Counted from the stretch's first letter, positions 50,120 through 59,715 are shown. The stretch: 64,000 nt of DNA from Burkholderia cepacia (GCF_029962485.1 NZ_CP073638.1:3162001-3226000), one strand, 5' to 3'. Translations and numbers: made by a program. The notes: a model not told the origin generated them from the sequence alone.

Positions 50120-52006
50120 CTAGCCCGGGACAGATACAAAAAGTCTTCGAGGCGGATCATTTGTCATGTCGTGGTCGCATCGGGTCAGGCTGTACACGAG
50201 CATCTTCAACTCATCGAGATGATCGGAGTAAAGACCACGAGGTGACGTTCCATACTTTTTGCAAAGGTGCGCGGCCGCAGCCACAGCGATCCCGTGTTGC
50301 GCCCCGTTCCCCATCAGCTTGATTGACGAAGCGGCCACATGTGTCACGCTGATGTGCTTTCCCGCCATCAAGAGGTTGTCGATGTCGGCAGAATAAAGGC
50401 ATCGAAATGGCACGCTGTAGGACAGCTTGTCGCGCTGATCGAAAATCCAATCCTTGAGGCGGAAGTCGTATTTTCCTTCGCCGGGGCCCCATGCGCAGTG
50501 GATGCAGAATGCGCCGTCGTTGGCAATCAGGGCGTCGTCGAAACGCGTATGGTTTCGAATGTCGTTTTCGGTCAGCACATAATCGCCCCGATATCGACGG
50601 AATTCGCCTTGGGCCGCGACGTGGGCCATCCACTCAAACTCGAGGTTCGCGTATTTTTCCGCGTCCAGCCGTTTGACATTGGCAAACGTGCCGTATAGCG
50701 CACGCATCAGATAGTCGCGAACCTGCTCACCGGAGGTATATGGGTCCAGCCACTGGCCGTATTCCCAGAAATGCGTGGCGGGAAATACGTCGGCCTTGCT
50801 TCCAAACCTGAATTCCGGCGTTGCCGGATTCGATCCGGCCGCAGGGCCGGGCCCATTTTCGTGACCGACCGCCGAGAGTTGGCCACTCAGATTCGCATAG
50901 TCCTTTGCCACCTCCGTTGCCCACGGGACGTCCGGAAAAGGTACAGGGTGATCGGCCATCCGCGTCCGGAAGAAGAGCGTATTGCCATGGTGCATTTCAT
51001 CGGCAACCTCCGGCGCATAAGCCTCGTCAAATTCCGACCTTGCCTCTCGGCCGAAGAGCGTTGCTCCACCCGCGAGCATGCCGAGAATGGCAACGCCGGA
51101 TGAGTCAATGAACATTCCGCCGCGAATGCGGCGCTCGTGCCCGCCACGCGCACTCACCGTGTCGACGGACACGATGCGAGAACCTTCGCGCGCTACGCCT
51201 ACGACCCGGTGCTCAAGGTACACGTTGGCCGTTGCTTCCGCTTCCAGCAGTCGAATCGCAGCCAGATCGCCGTCTGCGCTTCGTTCGGATAGCTCCTTGA
51301 GCAGGGCTCCCTGGGCGCCCCGCGGCATCAGCCCGATCTCCTTGCTGGCGTTGCCCCCCAGAACCGGTCGATCGTGGATGACCGCGACGCGCAAACCCAA
51401 CCGCGCTGCGGTCAGTCCGGCGGCGCACCCTGAGATGCCGCCACCGACCACGACTACGTCGTAGAAGCCACCGTCCAGCGGCTCTGCGGGAAGACCCCGA
51501 AGGGCCTTGCGCCACGCCTTGAAGTCCGGGCCTACCTCGTTAGGCGGAATCGTGTCGTCTTCGGCAAAGTAGATCGCATCACATCGGCCACCAAAGCCCG
51601 TCAAATCGTGCAGGGCTACCCGGTTCTCTCCCTGTTGCAGAAAGACCCGGCCTACCGGCTGCCATGACCAGTCGCAACCGTTCTCGCCGAGTACCGTCTC
51701 GAGCCGCTCGCCATTGATCGAGATCTGAAAACGTCCAGGGTGATAGGAGGGGACCCAGTCCTTCGAACGCACCCAGACGGTTCGTTCGCCCGCCGCCTGC
51801 ACGCTGATGGACGTGGTGGCATCTGCCACCGGTCGGCCCAGGCCATGCGCTAGCAGGTACGGGGCGCCCATCTGGGTTTCAAACTGTGAATCAAGAACCC
51901 AACCGCCATAGTTCTCGAAGTCCTCCCCCTGAAGGAGCAACCCCGCAGGCCTGACGTCGTGCAAGCAAGCTTCCGAAGTTACCGCTGAATCGTGTGTGAG
52001 CGTCAT
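50120..52006 (-). CDS. FAD-dependent oxidoreductase with N-terminal beta-sandwich domain
   Basis: A 628-residue protein from ATG 52006 (ggaga in front; ATG 52018 is an alternative). Residues ~20-150 (ENYGGWVLDSQFE, WVRSKDWVPSYHPGRFQIS) look like a carbohydrate-binding/golvesin-like beta-sandwich. Near residue 180 the FAD fold begins: DVVVVGGGISGCAAGLTAAR, PVLGGNASKEIGLMPRGAQG, with SVTHVAASSIKLMGNGAQHG at the C-terminal FAD segment. This pairing is found in the FAD_oxidored (PF12831-like) group, often linked to carbohydrate catabolism. There is no export signal. Its connection with the ACP/thioesterase genes downstream is by co-orientation only. Confidence 0.8.
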   Translation of the reverse strand: MTLTHDSAVTSEACLHDVRPAGLLLQGEDFENYGGWVLDSQFETQMGAPYLLAHGLGRPVADATTSISVQAAGERTVWVRSKDWVPSYHPGRFQISINGERLETVLGENGCDWSWQPVGRVFLQQGENRVALHDLTGFGGRCDAIYFAEDDTIPPNEVGPDFKAWRKALRGLPAEPLDGGFYDVVVVGGGISGCAAGLTAARLGLRVAVIHDRPVLGGNASKEIGLMPRGAQGALLKELSERSADGDLAAIRLLEAEATANVYLEHRVVGVAREGSRIVSVDTVSARGGHERRIRGGMFIDSSGVAILGMLAGGATLFGREARSEFDEAYAPEVADEMHHGNTLFFRTRMADHPVPFPDVPWATEVAKDYANLSGQLSAVGHENGPGPAAGSNPATPEFRFGSKADVFPATHFWEYGQWLDPYTSGEQVRDYLMRALYGTFANVKRLDAEKYANLEFEWMAHVAAQGEFRRYRGDYVLTENDIRNHTRFDDALIANDGAFCIHCAWGPGEGKYDFRLKDWIFDQRDKLSYSVPFRCLYSADIDNLLMAGKHISVTHVAASSIKLMGNGAQHGIAVAAAAHLCKKYGTSPRGLYSDHLDELKMLVYSLTRCDHDMTNDPPRRLFVSVPG

Positions 52007-52450
52007 GGATGTCTCCATTTGAGTTGATCGCAGCATTCCGACCATAGTGCGTATACCCATACCTGCAGGTAGTTGAATTTCGTCGTTCGTGACGATCCGG
52101 CAGTCAATGCCTGCTGGGGCTTTCGCGTGCAAACAGAGCCGGATTCGCGGGCTCTTGGAGATCGTGGCGCCGATGCCGGTTCGTGGAACCGCCGCCATCC
52201 CCTTTTCATAGGCGATACTCCGCTTACAGGTACGGTTTAGATGGCTACGAGCAAGACATTTTGGGAGCAGAGGCGGATCGGGTACTCAGGCAGGAGACCT
52301 TCGGTGTCAAGGCGTCCAACAAGGCACCGGTACGCCATCCGAGGCGGAGTTTGTAACCTGCACCCTTGCTACCTGGTGGGGTTTTTGATTCGCCCCGACG
52401 TTGTATCCCGATGCTCCCGCACGCGACCGCCATCGTCGCTCCGTGTCCTG
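52007..52450. other. Intergenic stretch without recognised gene
   Basis: About 440 bases between the FAD oxidoreductase start and the quinone reductase stop. Open frames here lack family resemblance and codon bias. It should hold the promoter of the minus-strand oxidoreductase, but no convincing -35/-10 pair was picked. Confidence 0.5.
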
Positions 52451-53161
52451 TCAGGTTGTGCCGTTGATCGGACACAACCTTTCGTCGAAGTCGTCAAGAC
52501 TCGGGAATGAAAGCGGTGATTCCGTCGCGAGCGACGACAAGCGGCTTCGCCAGGCGGCCAGATAATCGAGTCGTACGTCGTGCGTAACATAAGGAACATG
52601 CCAGGCCACGAATGGCTCGAGTACATCGAGCCCGGTATAGCCGAGCGTGCCCTGCAGCAGCGGTCGCAGCATTCCGTTGAGTGGCCCGTGCACGCCATCG
52701 TCAGCGAACATGTGGGCCTGTCCACCCAGGGTGAGACTCACAACGGCGCGTTTTCCGCGAAGGCCACCGCGATTGTAGAAGCGCATACCGCCATAGACAG
52801 GACCGGAGACGAGAACCCGATCGATCCAGCCCTTGAGTATCGCCGGGGTCGAGAACCAGAACAGCGGAAAGTTCAGGATGAGCAAGTCGCATCGCATGAG
52901 CTTCTCGAGTTCGCCCTTGATGTCCGGGGCGATGGTGCCACTGGAAACGCCGTGACGCTGCTCGAGAGCATAGACGCAGTAGTCGGGATTGGCGCGCGTT
53001 CCGAAGTCGCCGGCGGACGCTACAGGATTGAAACCCATCGCATAGAGATCCGAAACTTCCACTTCGTGCCCGGCGTCCCCGAGCACATCGACTGCCGTGG
53101 TTTTGAGTGCCGTACAGAATGACTGCGGTTCGGGATGAGCGTGGACGATCAGGACTTTCAT
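52451..53161 (-). CDS. NAD(P)H dehydrogenase (quinone), flavodoxin-like fold
   Basis: A 236-residue flavoprotein of the NQO/MdaB/KefF type: VLIVHAHPEPQSFCTALKTT (phosphate site), DLLILNFPLFWFSTPAILKG and VSLTLGGQAHMF. It catalyses two-electron reduction of quinones or similar electrophiles with NAD(P)H and FMN/FAD in the cytoplasm. It is divergent from a GlxA-type AraC regulator (123-base gap), which suggests inducible detoxification. The start ATG at 53161 is preferred; upstream in-frame sequence lies across the regulator. Confidence 0.88.
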   Translation of the reverse strand: MKVLIVHAHPEPQSFCTALKTTAVDVLGDAGHEVEVSDLYAMGFNPVASAGDFGTRANPDYCVYALEQRHGVSSGTIAPDIKGELEKLMRCDLLILNFPLFWFSTPAILKGWIDRVLVSGPVYGGMRFYNRGGLRGKRAVVSLTLGGQAHMFADDGVHGPLNGMLRPLLQGTLGYTGLDVLEPFVAWHVPYVTHDVRLDYLAAWRSRLSSLATESPLSFPSLDDFDERLCPINGTT

Positions 53162-53284
53162 GACAGCTGGTCTCGTGACGAAAGGGTGTTGGATATCGGC
53201 AGTGACGACTGCGTATCGAAAGTTTCGTAGCGCCGCGAGCTGCTGTAAAGTGGCGGAAGTGACAAATACTTTGCGAAATAAGAC

Positions 53285-54268
53285 ATGCACCGCGCAGCCA
53301 TCCTTGCATACGAAAATTGCTATGCCTTCAGCCTGGGAGGCTTCGCCGACATACTTCAGGTTGCGAACGCCCACCTGAGGCGGCAGAACGGGGAAGCGGG
53401 CGTGCGCTACGAGTGGCATTTCGTGTCGCAACATGGCGGTCCGATCAGGACCAGCAACGGTTTGGAGATCAGTACGCAACCGATTCGCCCGCGGCAGCGC
53501 TTCGACCTGGTGTTCGTCCCCAGTGCGCACTACGCCGGGCACAAGGCGTTCGACAAGCTGCTGGCGAGTCAATCGATGTCGTGCGACTGGCTGATCGCGC
53601 AATGGAACGCCGGTGCGTGTGTCGCGGCAAACTGCACCGGCACCTTCATTCTGGCGAAGACCGGCCTTCTGGACGGACGATCGGCGACGACGACGTGGTG
53701 GCTCGCCGACCAGTTTCGCGCCAGGTTTCCCCGCGTGAATCTTCAGGTCGAACCGGTTCTGACTGAAGTCGATCGCCTGATTTGTGCCGGTGCATCGGCA
53801 TCCTATCTGCTACAGACAATTCACATCATCGAGCGTTTCTCTGGTCCGACGATTGCTTCGCTCTGCGCGAAAACCATGCTCATCGACGTCAGTCAGACCC
53901 GGCAAACGCCTTATCTCCCGTTGCTTGCCGACAAGGCCCATGGCGATTCACTGGTTCATCGCGCCCAACACCGCTTGCAGAAGAGCATGGCGGAAGAGGT
54001 TCGAATGTCCGCGCTCGCAAGCGAACTCGACGTGAGCGAGCGGACTCTCATCCGCCGCTTTCAGGCTGCGCTGAATCAGACTCCGCTGCGTTACTTGCAG
54101 AGCCTGAGAATTGAGGCGGCTCGTGGACTGTTCGAGGCTGGCGATCTGAGTATCGAGGAGGTTGCAGTCAAGGTCGGCTATAGCGACGTGAGCTCATTCT
54201 GCAGGTTGTTCAAGGAGCGGGTCGGACTGAGCCCGGGCGCGTACCGTGGACGCTTTCGAATATCCTGA
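53285..54268 (+). CDS. GlxA-family AraC-type regulator (DJ-1/PfpI plus AraC helix-turn-helix)
   Basis: A 327-residue regulator. Residues 1-180 form a DJ-1/PfpI-like domain (RAAILAYENCYAFSLGGFAD; the elbow is GACVAANCTGTFILAKTGLL) and residues ~225-325 an AraC domain (SALASELDVSERTLIRRFQA, then EVAVKVGYSDVSSFCRLFKE). Family members sense small metabolites. It likely controls the divergent quinone reductase. The elbow Cys is retained but lies in a different context from active peptidases. Confidence 0.87.
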   Translation: MHRAAILAYENCYAFSLGGFADILQVANAHLRRQNGEAGVRYEWHFVSQHGGPIRTSNGLEISTQPIRPRQRFDLVFVPSAHYAGHKAFDKLLASQSMSCDWLIAQWNAGACVAANCTGTFILAKTGLLDGRSATTTWWLADQFRARFPRVNLQVEPVLTEVDRLICAGASASYLLQTIHIIERFSGPTIASLCAKTMLIDVSQTRQTPYLPLLADKAHGDSLVHRAQHRLQKSMAEEVRMSALASELDVSERTLIRRFQAALNQTPLRYLQSLRIEAARGLFEAGDLSIEEVAVKVGYSDVSSFCRLFKERVGLSPGAYRGRFRIS

Positions 54269-55080
54269 CCAGAAATTGCGCACACGAAGGCGACAATATA
54301 GCAGCTGGTTAATCCGCCGCCTCGACATCACCCTGTCTTGGGAGTGACATGATTTGTATTCCTTAGCGTAATTGACACGATCCTGATTTTAATCCGTGCC
54401 GGCACTAGAGTCGGAAGTTCAAACCTGCTGCTTTGCATCGTGCGCCCGCGTGGACGTCGCGCAATACTGCCAGATCATGCTCGCTGCAGGGCGCGTGGGG
54501 CCGGTTGTCCACCCCTGAAATTTACCGGTCCAATGAGAAAAACCACAACTCATGGCCGCCGGCTGCTAAGTAAGGTGCAGTTGCTGTTCATCCCGGCTGT
54601 GTAGTTGCGCCGGATCCGAAAAGTCTGTGGTAGCTATAGGGAATTCCAAGTTCTGTACGCGTGAACTCCTGGTCAGGTGTGTACCGCTGAATTGCAAGAG
54701 CGGGCGCTGGAGCAAGGAGGCGCCGGCTTGATGCAGTCAACAGTCGCCCACACGCGATTTCAGCGCGCAGCAGCCGGTGCATCGGTCGGTGGTTGATCAC
54801 GTTGTAGCGCTGAGGGCGTGTGGCGACCTCTTCAAGCTATTGTTTTATTGAGGAATATTCGCAGGCGTTCGCGGCCGGCATGGGCCCTTGCAAGTTCCGA
54901 TTTGAACGAAAAAAATTCCAAGTTGGACGCATCTCGACAGGAGGCGGGTCCCCGCAACTGCGAAGCGCGAAAACAAGAAATTTGCGCCATTTGCGCTTGT
55001 TGTAACGTTGCGCCGAAATGGGTCGAAAAACGCGCAACTTAAGTTCGTCGCGCTGTTCATCGGACCGGATTTCTGACACG
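54269..55080. other. Gene-poor region upstream of the puu cluster
   Basis: About 810 bases without a recognisable gene. Short frames (for example 54588-54800 on the minus strand) lack clear family resemblance. Composition is mixed and parts read like worn mobile-element DNA, but I could not name a family. Confidence 0.5.
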
Positions 55081-55090
55081 CTTGCTCCCG

Positions 55091-55139
55091 TGAAATTGTC
55101 GTGCTAATTTTTCATGAAATTTCATGGAATAAATTTCAC
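55091..55139. promoter_or_regulatory. Nested inverted repeats ahead of puuB (operator candidate)
   Basis: TGAAATTT (55115-55122) and AAATTTCA (55131-55138) are perfect 8-bp inverted arms. An outer GTGAAATT at 55090-55097 also pairs with the right side (AAATTTCAC, 55131-55139). The AT-rich repeat sits just before ATG 55150 and suits binding of the adjacent PuuR-like XRE regulator. It also argues that the start is ATG 55150, not the ATG at 55114 inside the repeat. Confidence 0.55.
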
Positions 55140-55149
55140 GAGAGTCCGC

Positions 55150-56439
55150 ATGTTCGTGCAGTCCGACCGTCATGTCGCAAGCTACTACGCCGGCACCTAC
55201 CCGGCGCCGATCCCGCATCGCCCGGAACTGGACGAACGCATCGACGCCGACGTGCTCGTCGTCGGCGCGGGCTTCAGCGGGCTGCATACGGCATTGCGCC
55301 TTGCGCTCGCCGGCAAGCGCGTAGTCGTGCTCGAAGCGAGCCGCGTCGCATGGGCCGCGTCGGGCCGCAACGGCGGACAGGCGCTGCTCGGCTGGTCGTG
55401 CGACATGCAGCCGCTCGAGGATTCGCTTGGCCGCGACGGTGCGCGCCTGCTGTGGGACAGCATGCGCTGGGCGGCGGCCGAAGTGCGCGAACTGCCGGTG
55501 CGGCACGGTTTCGACATCGATTACCGGCCGGGCAGCCTGTGGGCCGCGGTGCGGCCGCGTCGCGTCGCGATGCTCGCGCAGGCGCGCGACGAGGCGGCCG
55601 AGCGCTGGGGCTACGACCGGCTGCGCGTGATCGGCCGAGACGAGATGCCCGAATGGATCGGCGGCACGCGCTATCTCGCGGCACTGCACGATCCGGAGGC
55701 CGGCCACCTGAACCCGCTGAAGCTCGCGCTCGGCCTCGCGCAGACGATCGAGCGTGCGGGCGGCCACATCTTCGAACAGAGCCGCGTGCTCGACTGCCGC
55801 GAGACGGCCGGTGGCTACGTCGCGCGCACGGCGCGCGGTGAAGTGCGTGCCGACGTGCTCGTGCTGGCGTGCAACGCGTACGTCGACCGGCTCGATCGCG
55901 ATCTCGCGCGCCGGCTGCTGCCGGTCGGCACGTACCAGGTCGCGACCGCGCCGCTTGCGCCCGACGTCGCGCGGGCGCTGCTGCCGCAGAACAGTTGCGT
56001 GATCGACAACCAGTTCGTGCCCGACTACTTCCGCCTGAGCCCCGACAACCGTCTGCTGTTCGGCGGCGGCTGCACGTATCTCGGCGGCATTCCGGCCGAT
56101 ATCGCGGCGGCGACGCGACCGCATCTCGAGCGCGTGTTCCCGCAGCTGGCCGGCGTGCCGCTCGACTACGCGTGGGGCGGCCACATCGACATCAGCATGC
56201 GCCGCACGCCGGACATCGGCCGCCACGGGCAGCGCTTCTGGCTGCAGGGCTTTTCGGGGCACGGCGTGCTGCCGACACTCGCCGGCGCGCGCGCGGTGGC
56301 CGACGCCGTGCTCGGCGACGAACGCCTGCTCGCGCAGTACCAGCGCATCCGCAATCCGCGTTTCCCCGGCGGCGACCGGCTCGCCGCGCCGCTGGAAGCG
56401 ATCGGCAAGGCCTGGTACCGTTTGCGCGATACCGTCTGA
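55150..56439 (+). CDS. puuB: Gamma-glutamylputrescine oxidase-like FAD oxidoreductase
   Basis: A 429-residue DAO-family flavoenzyme: SYYAGTYPAPIPHRPELDER, VLVVGAGFSGLHTALRLALA, RVAWAASGRNGGQALLGWSC and the C-terminal RFWLQGFSGHGVLPTLAGAR. This pattern (ASYYA-T, SGRNGGQ, GFSGHG) is typical of PuuB/OrdL oxidases that act on gamma-glutamylated polyamines with O2. It is followed by a PuuR-like regulator and a PuuA-like ligase, so a polyamine role is well supported. It is a distant paralogue of the enzyme at 39665. Confidence 0.85.
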   Translation: MFVQSDRHVASYYAGTYPAPIPHRPELDERIDADVLVVGAGFSGLHTALRLALAGKRVVVLEASRVAWAASGRNGGQALLGWSCDMQPLEDSLGRDGARLLWDSMRWAAAEVRELPVRHGFDIDYRPGSLWAAVRPRRVAMLAQARDEAAERWGYDRLRVIGRDEMPEWIGGTRYLAALHDPEAGHLNPLKLALGLAQTIERAGGHIFEQSRVLDCRETAGGYVARTARGEVRADVLVLACNAYVDRLDRDLARRLLPVGTYQVATAPLAPDVARALLPQNSCVIDNQFVPDYFRLSPDNRLLFGGGCTYLGGIPADIAAATRPHLERVFPQLAGVPLDYAWGGHIDISMRRTPDIGRHGQRFWLQGFSGHGVLPTLAGARAVADAVLGDERLLAQYQRIRNPRFPGGDRLAAPLEAIGKAWYRLRDTV

Positions 56440-56455
56440 CCCACCGGAACCCGTC

Positions 56456-57013
56456 ATGAACGAACAGGAAGAGATAGAAAGTCTGGCGATCCTGATCCGC
56501 GACCTGCGCAAGCATCGCAAGGTCACGCTCAACGATCTTGCCGAACGGATCGGCCGCTCGGTCGGCTTTCTGTCGCAGGTCGAGCGCGGGCTGTCGCGTC
56601 CGACGGTCGCGGATCTCACCGCGATCGGCGAGGCGCTCGGCGTGCCGACCACGTATTTCTACAGCCTGAGCAAGCCGCGCAGCGTGCCGTGGGTCACGCG
56701 GCCCGACGAACGGCGCACCGTGTATTACGCGGCCGGCATTACCGACATCCTCGTGTCGCCGAACATGCGTTCGCGTTTCTCGATTCTCGAAAGCCATCTC
56801 GCGCCGGGCGCGAGCAGCGGCGAGCGGCCGGTCGACGACAGCGACGAGCAGGGCGGCTTCGTGCTCGAAGGAGAACTGACGATCTGGGTCGACGGCGACG
56901 AGACGCCCGTCACGCTCGGCCCGAACGATGCGTTCCAGCTTCCCGCGCACAAGCGCTTCCGTTACGCCAACCTGACCGACGCGCCGACGCGCGTGATCTG
57001 GGTATTCACCTGA
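56456..57013 (+). CDS. puuR: XRE/cupin transcriptional regulator (PuuR-like)
   Basis: A 185-residue regulator: helix-turn-helix at residues ~10-65 (LNDLAERIGRSVGFLSQVER, SRPTVADLTAIGEALGVPTT) and a C-terminal cupin at ~105-183 (FVLEGELTIWVDGDETPVTL). The same layout is found in PuuR, which represses putrescine catabolism. It starts 16 bases after the oxidase stop. The AT-rich inverted repeat at 55091-55139 is the likely site. Confidence 0.85.
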   Translation: MNEQEEIESLAILIRDLRKHRKVTLNDLAERIGRSVGFLSQVERGLSRPTVADLTAIGEALGVPTTYFYSLSKPRSVPWVTRPDERRTVYYAAGITDILVSPNMRSRFSILESHLAPGASSGERPVDDSDEQGGFVLEGELTIWVDGDETPVTLGPNDAFQLPAHKRFRYANLTDAPTRVIWVFT

Positions 57014-57166
57014 GTTGTCGGCGGGGCGCGCGGTGTCGAAGACCGGCGCGCCACGCAGCCTGTTTGCAGTACTGAGTGAAATGCGGTGTGCGTTGTCGCG
57101 TGTGCCGCACGAATGCGGTTCGCCGCGTTGCGGCACCGCCATACCAAGACATGGAAAGGATGAGAC

Positions 57167-58513
57167 ATGGCTGACGTCGTTCCCGCGCTGGTCGATGAAG
57201 TCCGCGCATTCCGGCAGGCGCACCCCGAGATCCGTTATGTCGACCTGATCTGCCTCGACCTGCCCGGACACTTCTACGGCAAGCGCTACCCGATCGATGC
57301 ACTCGAAAAGGTCGCGGCCGGTTCGCTGCTGAAGCTGCCACAGAATTGCATCCTGCTCGGCACGCAGGGCGGGCTCTACAAGATCGGCGATTACTGTTTC
57401 AACGACGGCGACCCGGACGCCGTGCGCCGGTTGATCCCCGGCACGCTGAAGCCGGTGACCTGGGAGAAGCAGCCGCTCGGCCAGATGCTGATCACGACCG
57501 ACGGCACCGATTCGCCGGTCGAGTTCGAGCCGCGCGAGGTGCTCGCGCGCGTGCTGAAGCGGCTCGCGCGGCGCGGCATCCGCCCGGTCGTCGCGTTCGA
57601 GCTCGAGTTCTACCTGTTTGCCGCGCAGCTCGCGGAAGGGATGCCGCAGTATCCGCGCGACCGTCTGTCCGACGATCGAGACGATCAGCCGAACATGCAT
57701 ATCGAGCGACTGTCGCGCTTCTCCGACGTGCTGCACGAGATGGTCGACGTCGCGTGCGCGCAGGGGATCGACGCGACCGTGATCACGGCCGAACTCGGAC
57801 CCGGCCAGTTCGAGATCAACTTCGGCCATTGCGACGACGGGCTGCGCGCGGCCGACTGGTCGGCGCTGTTCTGCCGCAGCACGCGCGGCGTCGCGTTGCA
57901 GCACGGCTATCGTGCGAGCTTCATGGGCAAGCCATACCTGCATGCGCCGGGCAGCGGGATGCACGTGCACGTGAGCCTGTACGACGACGCGGGACGCAAC
58001 CTGCTCGCGGCAGACGGGCAGCGGCCGTTGCGGCACGCGGTGGCCGGCTGCCTCGCGCTGCTGCCGCATTGCATGCCGGTGTTCGCGCCGAACCACAACG
58101 CGTTCCGGCGCTACGGGTCGATGGTGAACGCGGCGAGCCGTGCCAGCTGGGGGTTCGAGGATCGCGATGCGTGCATCCGCATTCCGGAGTCGGATGCACG
58201 CAACCTCAGGATCGAGCATCGGCTCGCGAGTGCGGACGCGAATCCGTATCTGGTGCTCGCGGCGATTCTCACCGGGATGGAACACGGGCTCGATGCGCGG
58301 ATCGAGCCGATCGCGCCGCTCAACGAGGATCGCGGCAGCGGGATCGATTTCCCGAAGGAGATGTTGTCGGCCGTCGCGACGATGCAGGATCATCCGGCCG
58401 TGCGCGAAGGGCTCGGCAGCGAGTTCGTGATGGTGTATTGCGAGAACAAGCGGCAGGAGGAGCTGGATTTTCGCAACGAGATCGGCGCGCGTGAGTATCG
58501 GTGGTTTCTGTAA
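57167..58513 (+). CDS. puuA: Glutamine synthetase-like gamma-glutamylpolyamine synthetase
   Basis: A 448-residue glutamine synthetase-family protein. The N-terminal beta-grasp includes DLICLDLPGHFYGKRYPID; metal/glutamate sites include VVAFELEFYLFAAQ, TAELGPGQFEINF and GSGMHVHVSLYDDAGRNLL; the ATP-site region is FAPNHNAFRRYGS. It joins glutamate to a polyamine with ATP. Context (puuB, puuR just upstream) supports PuuA function rather than ammonia assimilation. Ribosome site aaagga. Confidence 0.87.
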   Translation: MADVVPALVDEVRAFRQAHPEIRYVDLICLDLPGHFYGKRYPIDALEKVAAGSLLKLPQNCILLGTQGGLYKIGDYCFNDGDPDAVRRLIPGTLKPVTWEKQPLGQMLITTDGTDSPVEFEPREVLARVLKRLARRGIRPVVAFELEFYLFAAQLAEGMPQYPRDRLSDDRDDQPNMHIERLSRFSDVLHEMVDVACAQGIDATVITAELGPGQFEINFGHCDDGLRAADWSALFCRSTRGVALQHGYRASFMGKPYLHAPGSGMHVHVSLYDDAGRNLLAADGQRPLRHAVAGCLALLPHCMPVFAPNHNAFRRYGSMVNAASRASWGFEDRDACIRIPESDARNLRIEHRLASADANPYLVLAAILTGMEHGLDARIEPIAPLNEDRGSGIDFPKEMLSAVATMQDHPAVREGLGSEFVMVYCENKRQEELDFRNEIGAREYRWFL

Positions 58514-58536
58514 GCGGATGCTGGCGCTCGCGCGTC

Positions 58537-59715
58537 CTATCGTCCGCGCACCTGCGCCATCGGCAGGTGCGCGCCCCACGCGTTCGTCAGGGCCTCGATT
58601 TCCACGACCGGGTCGATCTGTTGTCGCGCGCTTTCGTTCACGTTCTCGCCGAACAGCAGGTGTGCAAAATCGCGCGCACGTTCGGTGATCGCCGCGGTTT
58701 TCGGGCGACGCCGCATCGTGAAGGATGCGAGTGTGGCATCGAGGTCACTGCCGTTGCCGGCTCCGTGCTCGTCGAGGCAACGGGCAAGATGCCACGCGTC
58801 CTCGAGCGCCTGGCAGGCGCCTTGTCCGGAGGTCGGTAGCGGTGCGTGCGCGGCATCGCCGATCAGCAGCACGTTGCCGCGGTGCCATACGTCGACCGGA
58901 TCGAGATCGTGCACACGGATCTTCGTGATCGTGTCCGACGGTGTCGCACGTATCACGTCCGCGACGGGTGCCGGCCACGTCGCGAAGCGCCGCTCCAGCG
59001 TCGCGCCCGGATCGCGTTCCGTCGCCTCGCCCGGATCGGCTTCGGGCCATGCCGCCGCCCAATACATCCGACGCCGGTCCAGCGCGACGATGCCGAAACG
59101 CTCGCGCACGCCCCAGTAGTCGAATATCGACACCTCGTCGACCAGCGGCGCATCGTGCTGCGCGATACCGATCCAGTTGACGAACCCCTGGTAGACGGGC
59201 GTGTTGTGGCCGACCACGTAGTGTCGCGCGACGGAGTTCATGCGGCCGTCCGCGCCGATCACGAGATCGGGGGCGATCGTCGTTCCGTTGTCGAAACGAA
59301 CGACGGCGCGGCCGTCCCTTCCGGTTTCGATGGCCGTCGCACCGTGGCCGAAGCGAATGTCGATGCCGCGTGCGGCGAGGTGCCGTGTCAGCACTGCCTG
59401 CAGGTCGCGCCGCAGGATCGAGCGCGTCGGGAAACCCATGCGGCGGTCGAGTTCGCCGATATCGACGTGCTTGAACGGGGTGCCGTGCCGGTCCATGCAT
59501 CGCATCGCGCGCAGGTGGCCGCTGACCGCGACGATGTCCGGCAGGAGGCCGAGTTGCTCGAGCACGAAGCCGGCATTCGGCCAGAGCACGACGCCGGCGC
59601 CCATCGTCGATTCCGACGGTCTGCGTTCGTAGAGCCGTATCCGGTGCCCCTGCCCGGCAAGCGCGAGCGCGGTGCTCATGCCGGCCACGCCGGCGCCGAG
59701 AATGGCGATATCCAT
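58537..59715 (-). CDS. FAD-dependent aromatic monooxygenase (salicylate/6-hydroxynicotinate hydroxylase type)
   Basis: A 392-residue flavin monooxygenase. Motifs are the N-terminal ILGAGVAGMSTALALAGQGH (GxGxxG), the DG fingerprint LVIGADGRMNSVARHY, and GNVLLIGDAAHAPLPTSGQG (GD motif) with GACQALEDAWHLARCL. It hydroxylates an aromatic ring with NAD(P)H and O2. It is divergent from a LysR gene (150 bases), the usual control pair. The substrate is probably a hydroxylated aromatic acid. The minus start is ATG 59715. Confidence 0.85.
   Translation of the reverse strand: MDIAILGAGVAGMSTALALAGQGHRIRLYERRPSESTMGAGVVLWPNAGFVLEQLGLLPDIVAVSGHLRAMRCMDRHGTPFKHVDIGELDRRMGFPTRSILRRDLQAVLTRHLAARGIDIRFGHGATAIETGRDGRAVVRFDNGTTIAPDLVIGADGRMNSVARHYVVGHNTPVYQGFVNWIGIAQHDAPLVDEVSIFDYWGVRERFGIVALDRRRMYWAAAWPEADPGEATERDPGATLERRFATWPAPVADVIRATPSDTITKIRVHDLDPVDVWHRGNVLLIGDAAHAPLPTSGQGACQALEDAWHLARCLDEHGAGNGSDLDATLASFTMRRRPKTAAITERARDFAHLLFGENVNESARQQIDPVVEIEALTNAWGAHLPMAQVRGR

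Noticed and set aside
54588..54800. Small minus-strand frame as a gene
   Set aside because: No ribosome site, no family resemblance and neighbouring frames are broken.
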